Positions 40,902 through 49,248 are shown, numbered from the stretch's first letter. The stretch is DNA of 64,000 bases from Bariatricus massiliensis (GCF_900086725.1 NZ_LT574838.1:876649-940648); one strand, 5' to 3'. Program-made: numbers and translations. Notes: generated by a model from the letters alone, not told the origin.

Positions 40902-42139
40902 TATTCCTCCCACTTCTTTATAAGGAGTGTGGCGTTATGCCCGCCGAATCCCAGTGAATTGCTCATGGCATATCGAATATCCATCTCCACTGGCGCTCCT
41001 ACCGCATAATTCAGATTACATTCCTCATCCGTCTCAACCGTTCCCATCGTCTGATGGACGAATCCGTCCTCAATGGCTTTTACGGTGGCAACACACTCCA
41101 CCGCCCCGGCGGCGCCAAGCAGATGTCCAATCATAGACTTTGTTGAGTTGATCACAAGCTTCTCTGCCGCCTCGCCAAATGCCCGCTTAATCGCATACGT
41201 CTCGAACAAATCATTATGGTGCGTGCTCGTTCCGTGGGCGTTGATATACTGCACATCCTCTGGTCTGACACCCGCCTCTTCCATGGCAAATTCCATGGCC
41301 TTAGCCGCGCCGCTTCCGTCCTCGGCCGGGGACGTGATATGGAAGGCGTCCCCTGTAGAGCCATAGCCTACAAGCTCCGCATAGATTTTCGCGCCTCTTG
41401 CTTTCGCGTGCTCCAGTTCCTCCAGTACGACCACGCCTGCGCCCTCGCCAAGTACGAAGCCGTTGCGCTCCTTGTCGAATGGAATGGACGCGCGCATTGG
41501 ATTCTCGGAAGTCGTCAGTGCGGTCAGAGCAGTAAATCCGGCCACCCCTGTGGGGCAGATACAACTCTCTGTACCTCCTGCGAACATTACTTCTGCGTCG
41601 CCATACTGAATCGCGCGCAGGGCGTCGCCGATACAATTCGTTCCACTTGCACATGCGGTCACTACATTCGTGCACTTTCCCTTCAGCCCAAGCTGAATGG
41701 ACACATTCCCTGCCGCCATATTGGAAATCATCATAGGCACCATCATGGGATTGACCCGGCCCGGCCCTTTTTCCTGAATCACCGTGTACTGTCTTTCCAC
41801 CTGCTGCAGACTTCCAATCCCAGAGCCAATGATAACGCCGCACCGGTACGCATCTTCCTTTTCAATCTCAAAACCCGCATCCGCACAGGCTTCCTTTGCC
41901 GCCGCCACCGCATACTGAGAAAATGTTTCCATGCGCTTTGCAGCCTTGAAGTCCATATGCTCTTTCGGTACGAAGTCTTTGACTTCCGCCGCTATTTTCA
42001 CCTTATAATCCGTGGTATCGAACTTGGTAATCTCGCCAATTCCTACCGTTCCGGCCTTTGCATTTGCCCAAAATTCTTCTACCGTGTTACCGATTGGAGT
42101 AACGGCGCCAAGTCCCGTTATCACTACTCTTCGTTTCAT
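40901..42139 (-). CDS. fabF: 3-oxoacyl-ACP synthase II
   Basis: Elongating condensing enzyme of 412 aa. The Cys-His-His triad is Cys163 (TACASGTNC), His302 (NAHGTST) and His339 (GHLLGAAGA). VVITGLGAVTPIG opens the thiolase fold and SNSLGFGGHNATL closes it. It is the only KASI/II in the window. Confidence 0.97.
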   Translation of the reverse strand: MKRRVVITGLGAVTPIGNTVEEFWANAKAGTVGIGEITKFDTTDYKVKIAAEVKDFVPKEHMDFKAAKRMETFSQYAVAAAKEACADAGFEIEKEDAYRCGVIIGSGIGSLQQVERQYTVIQEKGPGRVNPMMVPMMISNMAAGNVSIQLGLKGKCTNVVTACASGTNCIGDALRAIQYGDAEVMFAGGTESCICPTGVAGFTALTALTTSENPMRASIPFDKERNGFVLGEGAGVVVLEELEHAKARGAKIYAELVGYGSTGDAFHITSPAEDGSGAAKAMEFAMEEAGVRPEDVQYINAHGTSTHHNDLFETYAIKRAFGEAAEKLVINSTKSMIGHLLGAAGAVECVATVKAIEDGFVHQTMGTVETDEECNLNYAVGAPVEMDIRYAMSNSLGFGGHNATLLIKKWEE

Positions 42140-42211
42140 ATATCTAATCTCCTTGATTTTACCTTTTTCATCTTCTAAGCCACAATCTGCCTGCTATCTT
42201 CTTCCGGCAGG

Positions 42212-42952
42212 TTACATGCACATTCCGCCGTCTACATGGAGCACCTGTCCGGTGATGTAGGCCGCTTCATCGGAGGCGAGAAATGCAGCCGCAGCCGCGA
42301 TGTCTTCTCCCTGCCCCAGACGGGCAAGCGGAATCTGTGCCAGCGTAGCTTCTTTTACTTTGTCTGAAAGTGCATTGGTCATATCCGTCTCTATGAATCC
42401 CGGCGCAATCGCATTGACCGTGATTCCTCTGGACGCCAGCTCTTTTGCCGCTGACTTTGTCATGCCGATCACCCCCGCTTTGGAGGCGGAGTAGTTCACC
42501 TGACCTGCGTTGCCCGCCACTCCGACTACAGAAGACATATTGATAATTCTCCCGCTTCTCTGCTTCATCATCTGACGGGACGCGAACCGGATACAGTGGA
42601 ACGTTCCCTTTAAATTGGTATCGATGACATCTGCGAAATCCTCCTCGGACATCCGCATCATAAGCCCGTCTCTCGTGATTCCCGCATTGTTCACCAGTAT
42701 ATCGATTCTGCCGAATGTATCCACAATCTCTTTTATGAATTGCTCGCAGGCCGCAAAGTCCGCCACATTGCACTGCATAACCATTGCTTTACCGCCTGCG
42801 CTCTCGATTTCTGCCTTCACTTCCTCGGCTTTATCGGCCGAGCCATTATAATTGATTACAACGGAAGCTCCCTGAGCCGCCAGTTTTTTGGCAATGGCTT
42901 TTCCGATGCCCCTCGACGCTCCCGTTACTACCGCAATCTTTCCTTCTAACAT
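42212..42952 (-). CDS. fabG: 3-oxoacyl-ACP reductase
   Basis: NADPH-dependent short-chain dehydrogenase, 246 aa from the ATG at 42952, which has AAAAAGGAG upstream; an in-frame extension of six codons lacks a site. TGASRGIGKAIA is the cofactor loop, NNAGITRDGL follows, and the catalytic Ser-Tyr-Lys lies in MSSVVGVAGNAGQVNYSASKAG. It reduces the keto group after condensation by FabF or FabH. Confidence 0.97.
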   Translation of the reverse strand: MLEGKIAVVTGASRGIGKAIAKKLAAQGASVVINYNGSADKAEEVKAEIESAGGKAMVMQCNVADFAACEQFIKEIVDTFGRIDILVNNAGITRDGLMMRMSEEDFADVIDTNLKGTFHCIRFASRQMMKQRSGRIINMSSVVGVAGNAGQVNYSASKAGVIGMTKSAAKELASRGITVNAIAPGFIETDMTNALSDKVKEATLAQIPLARLGQGEDIAAAAAFLASDEAAYITGQVLHVDGGMCM

Positions 42953-42983
42953 CTTGTACTCCTTTTTCAACTGCCGTTTTCTC

Positions 42984-43907
42984 TTATACCGGCAGCTCCT
43001 CTACTACTTTGTCCACATCTTCCCAAGTTCCGATATTATATACCTGCACCTCGCGGTTGATTTTCTTCAAGAATCCGGCCAGCGTTCTTCCCGGTCCGAT
43101 TTCCACAAAGGTGTCCACACCCTCTGCGATCATGCGCTCTACACTTTCCTGCCAGCGTACTGACTCTGACACTTGCCGGGCCAAGAGCGCCTTCGTCTCC
43201 CCAATATCTGACACGTATGTGGCAGTCACATTGGTCACATAGGGAATCCGGAGCGCCCGCAACTCGGTCTTCTCAAGAACTTCCGCAAGCTCTGCTCCCG
43301 CCGGCTTCATCATCGGTGAGTGGAAGGGGCCGCTGACGTTCAGCATGACCGCACGCTTCGCCCCCGCTTCCTTAAGCGCCTCAGCCGCTTCCTCCACGGC
43401 CTTCGTCTCTCCGGTAATCACTATCTGCCCCGGACAGTTAAAGTTGGCCACGGTCACGCCTTCCCGCCCCTTTAGGACTTCCACGATGGCTTCGCCCGTC
43501 ATCCCAAGTATGGCTGCCATAGCGCCCTCGCCCGCCGGAACCGTATTCTGCATAAGAATCCCTCTCTTCCGTACAAGTTTAATGGCGTCTTCCTCTGACA
43601 TCCCTCCAGCCGCACTGACTGCACAATATTCTCCCAGACTCAATCCCGCAGTTACATCCGGCTTTAGTCCCTTTTCTGTCACAACTCTTGTCATTGCCAG
43701 ACAGGTCGTCACAAGCGCAGCCTGCGTATATTCTGTCAAATCCAGTCTGTCATTTTCCTCAAAGCACAATGCTTTCATATCTATATCCAGCAGCTCGCTT
43801 GCCCTGTCGAAAAGCTCCGCCGCCACTTTACTATTTTCATAAAAATCCTGCCCCATCCCGCATTTTTGCGCGCCTTGTCCGGGGTAGATAAATGCAATCT
43901 TACTCAT
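42984..43907 (-). CDS. fabD: Malonyl-CoA:ACP transacylase
   Basis: Transfers malonyl from CoA to ACP. The 307-aa product has catalytic Ser90 in GLSLGEY and His196 in GPFHSPMM, the opening FIYPGQGAQ, and an Arg for malonate binding near residue 115. It overlaps the fabK stop by 8 bases. Confidence 0.97.
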   Translation of the reverse strand: MSKIAFIYPGQGAQKCGMGQDFYENSKVAAELFDRASELLDIDMKALCFEENDRLDLTEYTQAALVTTCLAMTRVVTEKGLKPDVTAGLSLGEYCAVSAAGGMSEEDAIKLVRKRGILMQNTVPAGEGAMAAILGMTGEAIVEVLKGREGVTVANFNCPGQIVITGETKAVEEAAEALKEAGAKRAVMLNVSGPFHSPMMKPAGAELAEVLEKTELRALRIPYVTNVTATYVSDIGETKALLARQVSESVRWQESVERMIAEGVDTFVEIGPGRTLAGFLKKINREVQVYNIGTWEDVDKVVEELPV

Positions 43908-44838
43908 AGAATCCTGCTCCTTTAATCAGTGCGTCAGTCTCTCTTACTAATCTGTCGATCAGCTCCTTACAAGTGCATTCTTCTTTTACCATAGCCGCAC
44001 TCTGCCCCGCCATCACACTGCCATTTGCCACATCGCCTTCTACCACAGATTTTCTCAAGCCTCCCAAAGTCAGGTGTTCCAGCTCCTCGAAAGAAGCCCC
44101 CTCCTGCTCCAGCTTTAAATACTCCTTCGTCATCTGATTTCTCAGCGCACGCACCGGATGGCCAGTACTTCTTCCTGTGACTCTGGAATCAATGTCCCTT
44201 GCTTTTATGATTGCTTTCTTATAATTTTCATGTACAATAGATTCTTTCGTTACCACAAAATGCGTTCCCAGCTGCATGCCTTTAGCGCCCAGCATAAATG
44301 CCGCCGCCATTCCTCTGCCGTCGGCAATCCCTCCGGCCGCGATCACCGGGATATTGACCGCATCCACGATCTGCGGGACTAATACCATTGTAGTATTCTC
44401 TCCGATATGGCCGCCTGCCTCACAGCCCTCCGCTACCAACGCATCAGCGCCACAGCGCTCCATACGTCTCGCAAGCGCCACAGAAGCCACCACCGGAATC
44501 ACCTTGACTCCCGCTTCTTTCCACATACTCATATATTTTTCCGGATTCCCGGCCCCTGTCGTCACGACCTTCACGCCTTCCTCCGCCACTACCTTTGCCA
44601 CTTCATCCGCATAGGGACTCATCAGCATAATATTTACCCCAAAGGGGTTATCCGTCAATTTTTTTGCTTCTCTAATTTGTTCACGTACCCAGTCTGCCGG
44701 AGCGCTGGCAGCTCCAATGAGTCCAAGCCCACCGGCATTCGATACGCCGGCCGCAAGATGATACTCAGCAACCCAAGCCATTCCGCCTTGAATGATTGGA
44801 TATTCAATTCCCAGTAATTCGGTTACTTCTGTTTTCAT
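43900..44838 (-). CDS. fabK: Enoyl-ACP reductase FabK (FMN-dependent)
   Basis: Reduces enoyl-ACP with NADH through FMN. The 312-aa TIM-barrel has PIIQGGMAWVAEYHLAAGVSNAGGLG, VAEGCEAGGHIGEN and VIAAGGIADGRGM, with GAKGMQLGTHF as phosphate loop. No FabI or FabL is present, so this should be the main enoyl reductase, a form known for triclosan insensitivity. A second family member at 35752-36810 lies at the other end of the operon. Confidence 0.95.
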   Translation of the reverse strand: MKTEVTELLGIEYPIIQGGMAWVAEYHLAAGVSNAGGLGLIGAASAPADWVREQIREAKKLTDNPFGVNIMLMSPYADEVAKVVAEEGVKVVTTGAGNPEKYMSMWKEAGVKVIPVVASVALARRMERCGADALVAEGCEAGGHIGENTTMVLVPQIVDAVNIPVIAAGGIADGRGMAAAFMLGAKGMQLGTHFVVTKESIVHENYKKAIIKARDIDSRVTGRSTGHPVRALRNQMTKEYLKLEQEGASFEELEHLTLGGLRKSVVEGDVANGSVMAGQSAAMVKEECTCKELIDRLVRETDALIKGAGFYE

Positions 44839-44885
44839 ATTACAACCTCTTTCTTGTCTACTTTACTTACGTTATCTGTACTAAA

Positions 44886-45110
44886 TTATTTCTGCAGTCC
44901 TTCGATATAAACTACTACATCGCCAATGGTCTTTAATCCGCCGATAGCTTCTGTGTCAATCTCCACACCAAATTCATCTTCAAAAGACATTACCATATCC
45001 ATCAAATCCAAAGAGTCTGCCCCCAGTGATTCAAAGGTTGTCTCCGCTGCCAAGTCTGCCACGTCTACTCCTAATCCTTCTGCTACGATGTTTTTCACTT
45101 TTTCTAACAT
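44886..45110 (-). CDS. acpP: Acyl carrier protein
   Basis: A 74-aa acidic four-helix protein; Ser33 in GADSLDLMD receives the 4'-phosphopantetheine arm. The start MLEKVKNIVAEGLGVD and helix III EDEFGVEIDTEAI are typical. Placed between fabH and fabK. Confidence 0.97.
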   Translation of the reverse strand: MLEKVKNIVAEGLGVDVADLAAETTFESLGADSLDLMDMVMSFEDEFGVEIDTEAIGGLKTIGDVVVYIEGLQK

Positions 45111-45166
45111 AATATTCTGCTCCTTTTTTTCTCAATTTTATTTTATATAAAGAGATTCCTCTCTCT

Positions 45167-46129
45167 TTACCAGTTGATCAGAGATGCTCCCCAGGAAAGC
45201 CCCGCACCGAATCCGGCAAGTACTGCCCTTTGTCCTTCCTTTAGCATCCCTTTCCGGTTCATCTCATCCAGCAGTATCGGTATACTTGCAGAAGATGTGT
45301 TCCCGTACTCTTCAATATTCATGGGGAACTTCGCTATATCTACTTTCAAACGCTTTGCCACAGATTCAATAATTCGTTTATTGGCCTGATGCAAAATGAA
45401 CCAGTCGATATCTTCCACCTCGAGCCCCGCCTTATCCAAAAGCTCGTGAATCATTTCCGGTACCTTTTTCACCGCAAATTTAAAAACGCCTTTGCCGTCC
45501 ATGTATACATAGGTACTTTTATCTTTCATCTTTTCTTCCCAGTTTTTCTGATGCCGGCTTTCGCAAGTGAGCACACCTCCCTTGACACCGTCAGAATATG
45601 TAACGCAGGGCGTAAGCTCTCCTTCTACTCCCTTCAGAACCGCAGCTCCCGCGCCGTCCCCGAACAAGATGCAAGTGCCTCTATCCTCCCAATCCACCAG
45701 ATTCGAAAGGCTCTCACTTCCTATGATAAGAATCGTGTTGTACATGCCGGAGGCAATATATGCCTGTGCCGTATTGTACGCAAACACAAAGCCGCTGCAG
45801 GCCGCGCTCAAATCAAAGCAGGTGGCGTTGACAGCCCCCAGCTCCCGCTGAACCTCACAGGCCGCACAGGGGAGAATCACGTTAGATGAGATTGTGGACA
45901 CAAGAATCAAATCCACCTCATCGGCTGTAATCTGTGCGTCCTGCAGCGCGCGCTTTGCTGCCTTCGAGGCCATACTGACCGTCGTATCTTCTTTAATAAT
46001 GTGGCGTCTTACAATTCCGGTACGCTCACGTATCCATTCATCGTTCGTATCCACCATCTTAGCCAAGTCATTATTATGGTAATAATTCGACGGCGTGTAA
46101 GCTCCTGTCCCATATATTTTTCCTATCAT
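45167..46129 (-). CDS. fabH: 3-oxoacyl-ACP synthase III
   Basis: Starts fatty-acid synthesis by condensing an acyl-CoA with malonyl-ACP. The 320-aa product has Cys111 (LSAACSGFVFA), His in LHQANKRII and Asn in EYGNTSSASIP, the Cys-His-Asn triad. It is the first gene of the operon fabH-acpP-fabK-fabD-fabG-fabF-accB-fabZ-accC-accDA-(flavin reductase)-marR. TATGGAGAAATG precedes the ATG, and a FabT-like operator lies about 55 bases upstream. Confidence 0.97.
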   Translation of the reverse strand: MIGKIYGTGAYTPSNYYHNNDLAKMVDTNDEWIRERTGIVRRHIIKEDTTVSMASKAAKRALQDAQITADEVDLILVSTISSNVILPCAACEVQRELGAVNATCFDLSAACSGFVFAYNTAQAYIASGMYNTILIIGSESLSNLVDWEDRGTCILFGDGAGAAVLKGVEGELTPCVTYSDGVKGGVLTCESRHQKNWEEKMKDKSTYVYMDGKGVFKFAVKKVPEMIHELLDKAGLEVEDIDWFILHQANKRIIESVAKRLKVDIAKFPMNIEEYGNTSSASIPILLDEMNRKGMLKEGQRAVLAGFGAGLSWGASLINW

Positions 46130-46181
46130 TTTTACATTTCTCCATATAGTTGTTTTACAGTAATATTATTTGATTTTAAAA

Positions 46182-46200
46182 TACTTTGAGTTTCAAACTA
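46182..46200 (-). promoter_or_regulatory. FabT-like operator before fabH
   Basis: On the minus strand TAGTTTGAAACTCAAAGTA, a near-perfect palindrome with TTTGA-AAC-TCAAA at its center. It resembles the published FabT box (AGTTTGA-N-TCAAA type). It overlaps the likely fabH promoter. MarR binding is inferred. Confidence 0.7.
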
Positions 46201-46228
46201 ATAGCTACTATATCATAAAAAAAAATGT

Positions 46229-46256
46229 TTGACAAGTATCAATTTTATGGTATAAT
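46229..46256 (+). promoter_or_regulatory. Promoter of tRNA-Leu
   Basis: TTGACA (46229-46234), 16-bp spacer, TATAAT (46251-46256), 31 bases before the mature tRNA. Confidence 0.85.
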
Positions 46257-46287
46257 GATTTTTGTCAGCGAGTTGAGTTGGCGGATT

Positions 46288-46370
46288 GCGGAAGTGTCGG
46301 AATGGCAGACGAGCTAGATTCAGGTTCTAGTGCTCGCAAGGGCGTGTGGGTTCAAGTCCCATCTTCCGCA
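46288..46370 (+). tRNA. tRNA-Leu (anticodon CAG)
   Basis: Acceptor stem GCGGAAG/CTTCCGC, anticodon stem CTAGA/TCTAG around TTCAGGT (anticodon CAG, decoding CUG), a long variable arm (TGCTCGCAAGGGCGT region) typical of class II tRNA, and T-arm GTGGGTTCAAGTCCCAT. The CCA is not encoded. A terminator follows, and the prophage begins soon after, so this tRNA region may be the prophage attachment target. Confidence 0.95.
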
Positions 46371-46378
46371 GGTATAGA

Positions 46379-46423
46379 AAATAGTAGAAATACCGTAAAT
46401 ACGGGCGTTTCTGCTATTTTTTT
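46379..46423 (+). terminator. Terminator after tRNA-Leu
   Basis: AATAGTAGAAA pairs with TTTCTGCTATT around an inner CCGT/ACGG stem, ending in a run of T. Confidence 0.85.
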
Positions 46424-46510
46424 ATTGTCTTTTTTTCTCGTTGGGGGACATTTGGGGAGATTACTATAATTCTATGTTATATTCCATATTAAAATACATC
46501 AACCACTATT

Positions 46511-46524
46511 AAATAGCAATTTAG
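46511..46524 (+). repeat. Recombination site 1 of the tail-fiber cassettes
   Basis: AAATAGCAATTTAG. The same 13-bp core AAATAGCAATTTA occurs at 47323-47335 (minus), 54248-54260 (plus) and 54944-54956 (minus). In all four it encodes Asn-Ser-Asn-Leu in the same frame. Confidence 0.8.
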
Positions 46525-46880
46525 CTGGCAAGGCCGACATTACCAAGTTATCTGCCGTGGCTGGGGAGACTTTGACCGGGGAATATTTTGCCGGTGCGCC
46601 GGTGTATTCAAAGCTAATAGACGTAGGCGCGCTTCCCAATAACTCAGATAAGAATGTGTCTACCGGCCTGACTAGTGTCAATTATGTATGGATTGATACC
46701 GCAAACAGTATGGTATTTAACAGCGGCGCACATTATCCGTTTCCGTATATTGACCCCGGCAGCCTATCAAATGCAATAACTGGACGGTTACAAAATAGCT
46801 TTACTACATTAACAATCACAACCAAAACAAACTGGACTGGGTACGCGTGCATAGTGGCAATTAAGTACACTAAGCTATAG
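46512..46880 (+). pseudogene. Silent tail-fiber C-terminal cassette 1
   Basis: Frame begins at the site (NSNLAGKADITKLSAVAGE) and runs to a stop at 46880, about 122 codons. It has no N-terminal fiber domain or ribosome site upstream. The content (GLTSVNYVWIDTANSMVF, TTLTITTKTNWTGYACIVAIKYTKL) is a beta-rich tip domain. It is convergent with cassette 2, its stop lying one base from that of cassette 2. It would be expressed only if moved behind the constant region at 54957-55126. Confidence 0.7.
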
Positions 46881-46881
46881 T

Positions 46882-47335
46882 TTATTTTGGTCCGAGGTAA
46901 GTAGCCATAAAACGGCTGTTACCGGCACTTAACACCACGGCCTTGCCAGAATTTTGCAAAAGTGTGAAAGTGAATAAGTCACCTGCAGATGCCTCATTAA
47001 CGAATGAGTACATACAGCTAACGTAATTTGATGCGGTGGCTATCTGACGGCTCTGATTAATATTGTTACGGTCAAGATAACCGTATAATGCGTGTTGTCC
47101 ACTCCACCCGGCTTCTGTAAAGTCAATAAGGACATCAATCCTGTATACTCCGGCGAAGGGGACTCGGAAGCCGTGCTTGTATGTTGTCCAATCAGGGACA
47201 TACTCTAGCCCAAGGCTATCGAATATTTTTGTATTCCAGCCTGTGCCGCCCGGATTACTCGCATCACTATTGACATTATAATTGCCTGTATGACAATACA
47301 CCGCGCTCTTGCCAATATGTGCTAAATTGCTATTT
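46882..47335 (-). pseudogene. Silent tail-fiber C-terminal cassette 2 (C1q-like tip)
   Basis: Reads INSNLAHIGKSAVYCHTGNY from the site at 47323-47335 and continues about 150 codons to 46882. The domain (FRVPFAGVYRIDVLIDF, GDLFTFTLLQNSGKAVV, FMATYLG) has the alternating strands of a C1q/TNF-like trimeric tip. Upstream of the site the frame meets a stop within a few codons, so there is no N-terminal part here. It is a stored alternative to the expressed fiber end. Confidence 0.7.
47323..47335 (-). repeat. Recombination site 2 of the tail-fiber cassettes
   Basis: TAAATTGCTATTT on the plus strand, inverted relative to site 1 at 46511. The pair bounds an 825-bp segment holding two convergent silent cassettes. 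Confidence 0.8.
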
Positions 47336-47361
47336 ATCTTAAAATATTTCTATAAAATGTA

Positions 47362-47390
47362 TTGACTTTGCGCCAATATTGGCGTATAAT
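47362..47390 (+). promoter_or_regulatory. Promoter with perfect palindromic operator
   Basis: TTGACT (47362-47367) and TATAAT (47385-47390) are separated by 17 bp, of which 14 form the perfect palindrome CGCCAATATTGGCG (47371-47384). A dimeric repressor binding there would block the promoter of the ParB-like/XRE/AP2 gene group. Confidence 0.8.
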
Positions 47391-47422
47391 GTAATTAAAG
47401 ATAAGGAAAGGGGATAAAAATC

Positions 47423-47779
47423 ATGAAGTATAAAAATATAGCAAATAAAGCTCTTATCAATAATGTAGACGAAGAAAAGGTAAATGCAATTGCAGAGAGT
47501 ATGAGAAAAAACGGCTTTGTTGGATGCCCTATCCTTATTTGGAATGACGAATTAATGACCGGTTCACACAGAATGGCAGCTCTTAAAAAGCTGGAAGATG
47601 AGGGCGTAGACATTTTTGATTGGGAAGTGGCAGAAGACATTACCGAAATAGCTGAAGAAAACTTTTCCAAATTTGAAGAAGAAAACGGCTGGCAGAGAGA
47701 CGTGGACTTTTCTGATATAGGATGGTTGCTCAAAGGCTCATGGGTAGAAGAATACAAAGATGAAATAGTAGAATGGTAG
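47423..47779 (+). CDS. ParB N-terminal-domain protein of the prophage
   Basis: A 118-aa protein with the ParB/sulfiredoxin-like fold: VDEEKVNAIAESMRKNGFVGCPILIWNDELMTGSHRMAALKKL includes the GxHRxxA nucleotide-binding motif as TGSHRMAA. It has no helix-turn-helix or dimerization domain, so it is a short phage version, possibly a CTPase-like switch or nuclease accessory, not a partition protein. AAGGAAAGGGG precedes the ATG. It is first in a plus-strand group of three against the prophage's main direction, expressed from an operator-bearing promoter. Confidence 0.78.
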   Translation: MKYKNIANKALINNVDEEKVNAIAESMRKNGFVGCPILIWNDELMTGSHRMAALKKLEDEGVDIFDWEVAEDITEIAEENFSKFEEENGWQRDVDFSDIGWLLKGSWVEEYKDEIVEW

Positions 47780-47790
47780 GGTGAAAGAAT

Positions 47791-48069
47791 ATGAAAAGAT
47801 ATCCAGATTGCATCAGGACAGACGGCATGTGCGGCATTTGCTCTCTTGTAAACAGGGGTCTCGACTGCCACAACAATAAAATTTGCGGCCTGCTCTTCCA
47901 GCGGACCGCCTGCGGAATGACTCAGAATGAACTTGCAGAAAAGGCCGGAATAAACATCCGGCAGATACAGAAATACGAATCATTATCGAGTGATACTGGT
48001 AACATGACTCTCAAAAATGCTATTGCGCTGGCTGATGCACTAGAGTGTGATGTGAGGGATTTGCTATGA
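47791..48069 (+). CDS. XRE-type helix-turn-helix protein with Cys-rich N-terminus
   Basis: A 92-aa protein. The first ~35 residues contain four Cys (GMCGICSLVNRGLDCHNNKIC), perhaps a metal site. The remainder is a Cro/CI-type domain: GMTQNELAEKAGINIRQIQKYES, with a NMTLKNAIALADALECDVRDLL tail. GGGTGAAAG precedes the ATG; its stop overlaps the next start by four bases (ATGA). It may be the repressor for the palindromic operator upstream. Confidence 0.78.
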   Translation: MKRYPDCIRTDGMCGICSLVNRGLDCHNNKICGLLFQRTACGMTQNELAEKAGINIRQIQKYESLSSDTGNMTLKNAIALADALECDVRDLL

Positions 48070-48602
48070 GTAAAAATATGATACCAAGAGTGTGCAAGTC
48101 ATGCGAGTGTAGCTTTATCGGCGGCCCTCGTGCATGGTATTGTCCTGCTTGCCGGGTAGAACGGAAAAAGGACTCACAGAGGAAAATGCGGGAGGCGAAA
48201 AAAAGCAATAACTATATACCGCTTGGTAGTCCAATAACATGCGAATTATGTGGTGCAATTGTAATTAAAAATAGCGGCAATCAACGATACTGTCCAAAGT
48301 GCGCTAAAGAGCACTTAAAACTTGTAGATAATGCACAGTCCCTCGAATGGAAACGGGCAAATCCAGAAAAAATAAAAGAAGGAAAGCGGAACTTAAGTAA
48401 AAAAAGACATGCTGGTGAAGGTCGTAAATCTGGGGTAAAATATATATCTTGGGATAAGGGAGCGCAAAAATGGAGAGTCATGCCATTTTTTAATGGCAAA
48501 CAATATCATGTTGGGCGTTTTTCGAGCTTGGAAGAAGCCGCCGAGAAATTGAATGAATTTATGTCTGAAAAAACTAATGGGCAAAATAAAAACTCTCCTT
48601 AA
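48066..48602 (+). CDS. Zinc-ribbon protein with C-terminal AP2 DNA-binding domain
   Basis: A 178-aa protein with two CxxC...CxxC knuckles, residues ~10-30 (CKSCECSF, WYCPACR) and ~58-80 (CELCGAI, YCPKCA). A basic linker follows, then an AP2 domain (SGVKYISWDKGAQKWRVMPF, then GRFSSLEEAAEKLNEF). AP2 domains in phages usually occur in HNH homing nucleases; here the nuclease is absent or replaced by zinc ribbons. It probably binds DNA. The role may be regulation or mobility of this gene group. Confidence 0.78.
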   Translation: MSKNMIPRVCKSCECSFIGGPRAWYCPACRVERKKDSQRKMREAKKSNNYIPLGSPITCELCGAIVIKNSGNQRYCPKCAKEHLKLVDNAQSLEWKRANPEKIKEGKRNLSKKRHAGEGRKSGVKYISWDKGAQKWRVMPFFNGKQYHVGRFSSLEEAAEKLNEFMSEKTNGQNKNSP

Positions 48603-48676
48603 TGGACTATTCTTCGTAAATATGTTATACTGTTCTCGCAGGGGAGCGGTGGCAAGCCCGCCCTCCTTTGCTACCT

Positions 48677-48832
48677 TTAATCTTCTAATGTACTTTGTAG
48701 ATTATCTAATATTTTCTGTAGCCTCTCTTCTTTCTTCTTTTCGTCTTTCTCCTCTTGTACTTCTTTGATATCGTCAATCAAAAATCTTATGAAACCGTTA
48801 AACTGCTTATCAGTCATTCCCATGTCTTTCAT
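48677..48832 (-). CDS. Small charged helical protein, 51 aa
   Basis: Starts MKDMGMTDKQFNGFIRFLID after AGAAAGGAGACAGT and is rich in Lys/Glu (EVQEEKDEKKKEERL), a single amphipathic or coiled helix. It has a full promoter: TTGACA, 17-bp spacer, TATACT on the minus strand within 48885-48915. That promoter is nearly identical to those of the two neighbouring small genes. Function unknown; likely a small phage regulator. Confidence 0.65.
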   Translation of the reverse strand: MKDMGMTDKQFNGFIRFLIDDIKEVQEEKDEKKKEERLQKILDNLQSTLED

Positions 48833-48884
48833 ACTGTCTCCTTTCTGATATTTGTTAAGTTACTTGCCTTCCTTAACTATCTTT

Positions 48885-48914
48885 AGTATACACTATTTTT
48901 TATATTATGTCAAC
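48885..48914 (-). promoter_or_regulatory. Promoter P1 of the small-gene cluster
   Basis: Minus strand TTGACA, 17-bp spacer (TAATATAAAAAATAGTG), TATACT. The spacer matches that of P2 at 49290-49318 in 16 of 17 positions. Confidence 0.8.
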
Positions 48915-48974
48915 TCTATTTTATATTATTCTTTATATTTTTTAAACTATTTTATTTGTATAATACACACTTTT

Positions 48975-49199
48975 TTATATTATTGGCTGTCCTGATTCCT
49001 TGTCAATAAAGGAAATTTTCAGGTCGGCATCGAGGGCCTCCGCAACTTTCTCGAGTTCTGATATTTTAAAAGTATTTCTCTTATATTTGTTGTTCATGTT
49101 CTGTGGTGTCTGCCCTGTCCTACGAGCAAGCTCTGCTTCTGTTATGTTTCCCCGTTTCACCCTACAAAGATTTATATATTCTCTTACATCTGTATGCAT
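48975..49199 (-). CDS. Small helix-turn-helix regulator, 74 aa
   Basis: Contains VKRGNITEAELARRTGQTPQNMNNKYKRN, a Cro/CI-type helix-turn-helix, then ISELEKVAEALDADLKISFID. AAAAAGGAGGTG precedes the ATG. Its promoter P3 (TTGACA at 49243-49248, TATGAT at 49220-49225) shares an AT-rich spacer with P1 and P2, so it is the best candidate to bind all three and repress them, itself included. Confidence 0.78.
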   Translation of the reverse strand: MHTDVREYINLCRVKRGNITEAELARRTGQTPQNMNNKYKRNTFKISELEKVAEALDADLKISFIDKESGQPII

Positions 49200-49219
49200 A
49201 TTGCACCTCCTTTTTCTTC

Positions 49220-49248
49220 ATCATACACTTTATTTTATATTGTGTCAA
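49220..49248 (-). promoter_or_regulatory. Promoter P3 of the helix-turn-helix gene
   Basis: TTGACA, 17-bp spacer (CAATATAAAATAAAGTG), TATGAT on the minus strand; about 20 bases before the ribosome site. Confidence 0.8.

Noticed and set aside
46440..46510. Exact prophage left attachment site
   Set aside because: A GGGGGACATTTGGGGA motif is suggestive, but the right end is outside the window, so no direct repeat can be shown.
46499..46681. Minus-strand frame over silent cassette 1
   Set aside because: Out of register with the cassette site; the plus-strand frame has the conserved Asn-Ser-Asn-Leu start and a tip-like domain.
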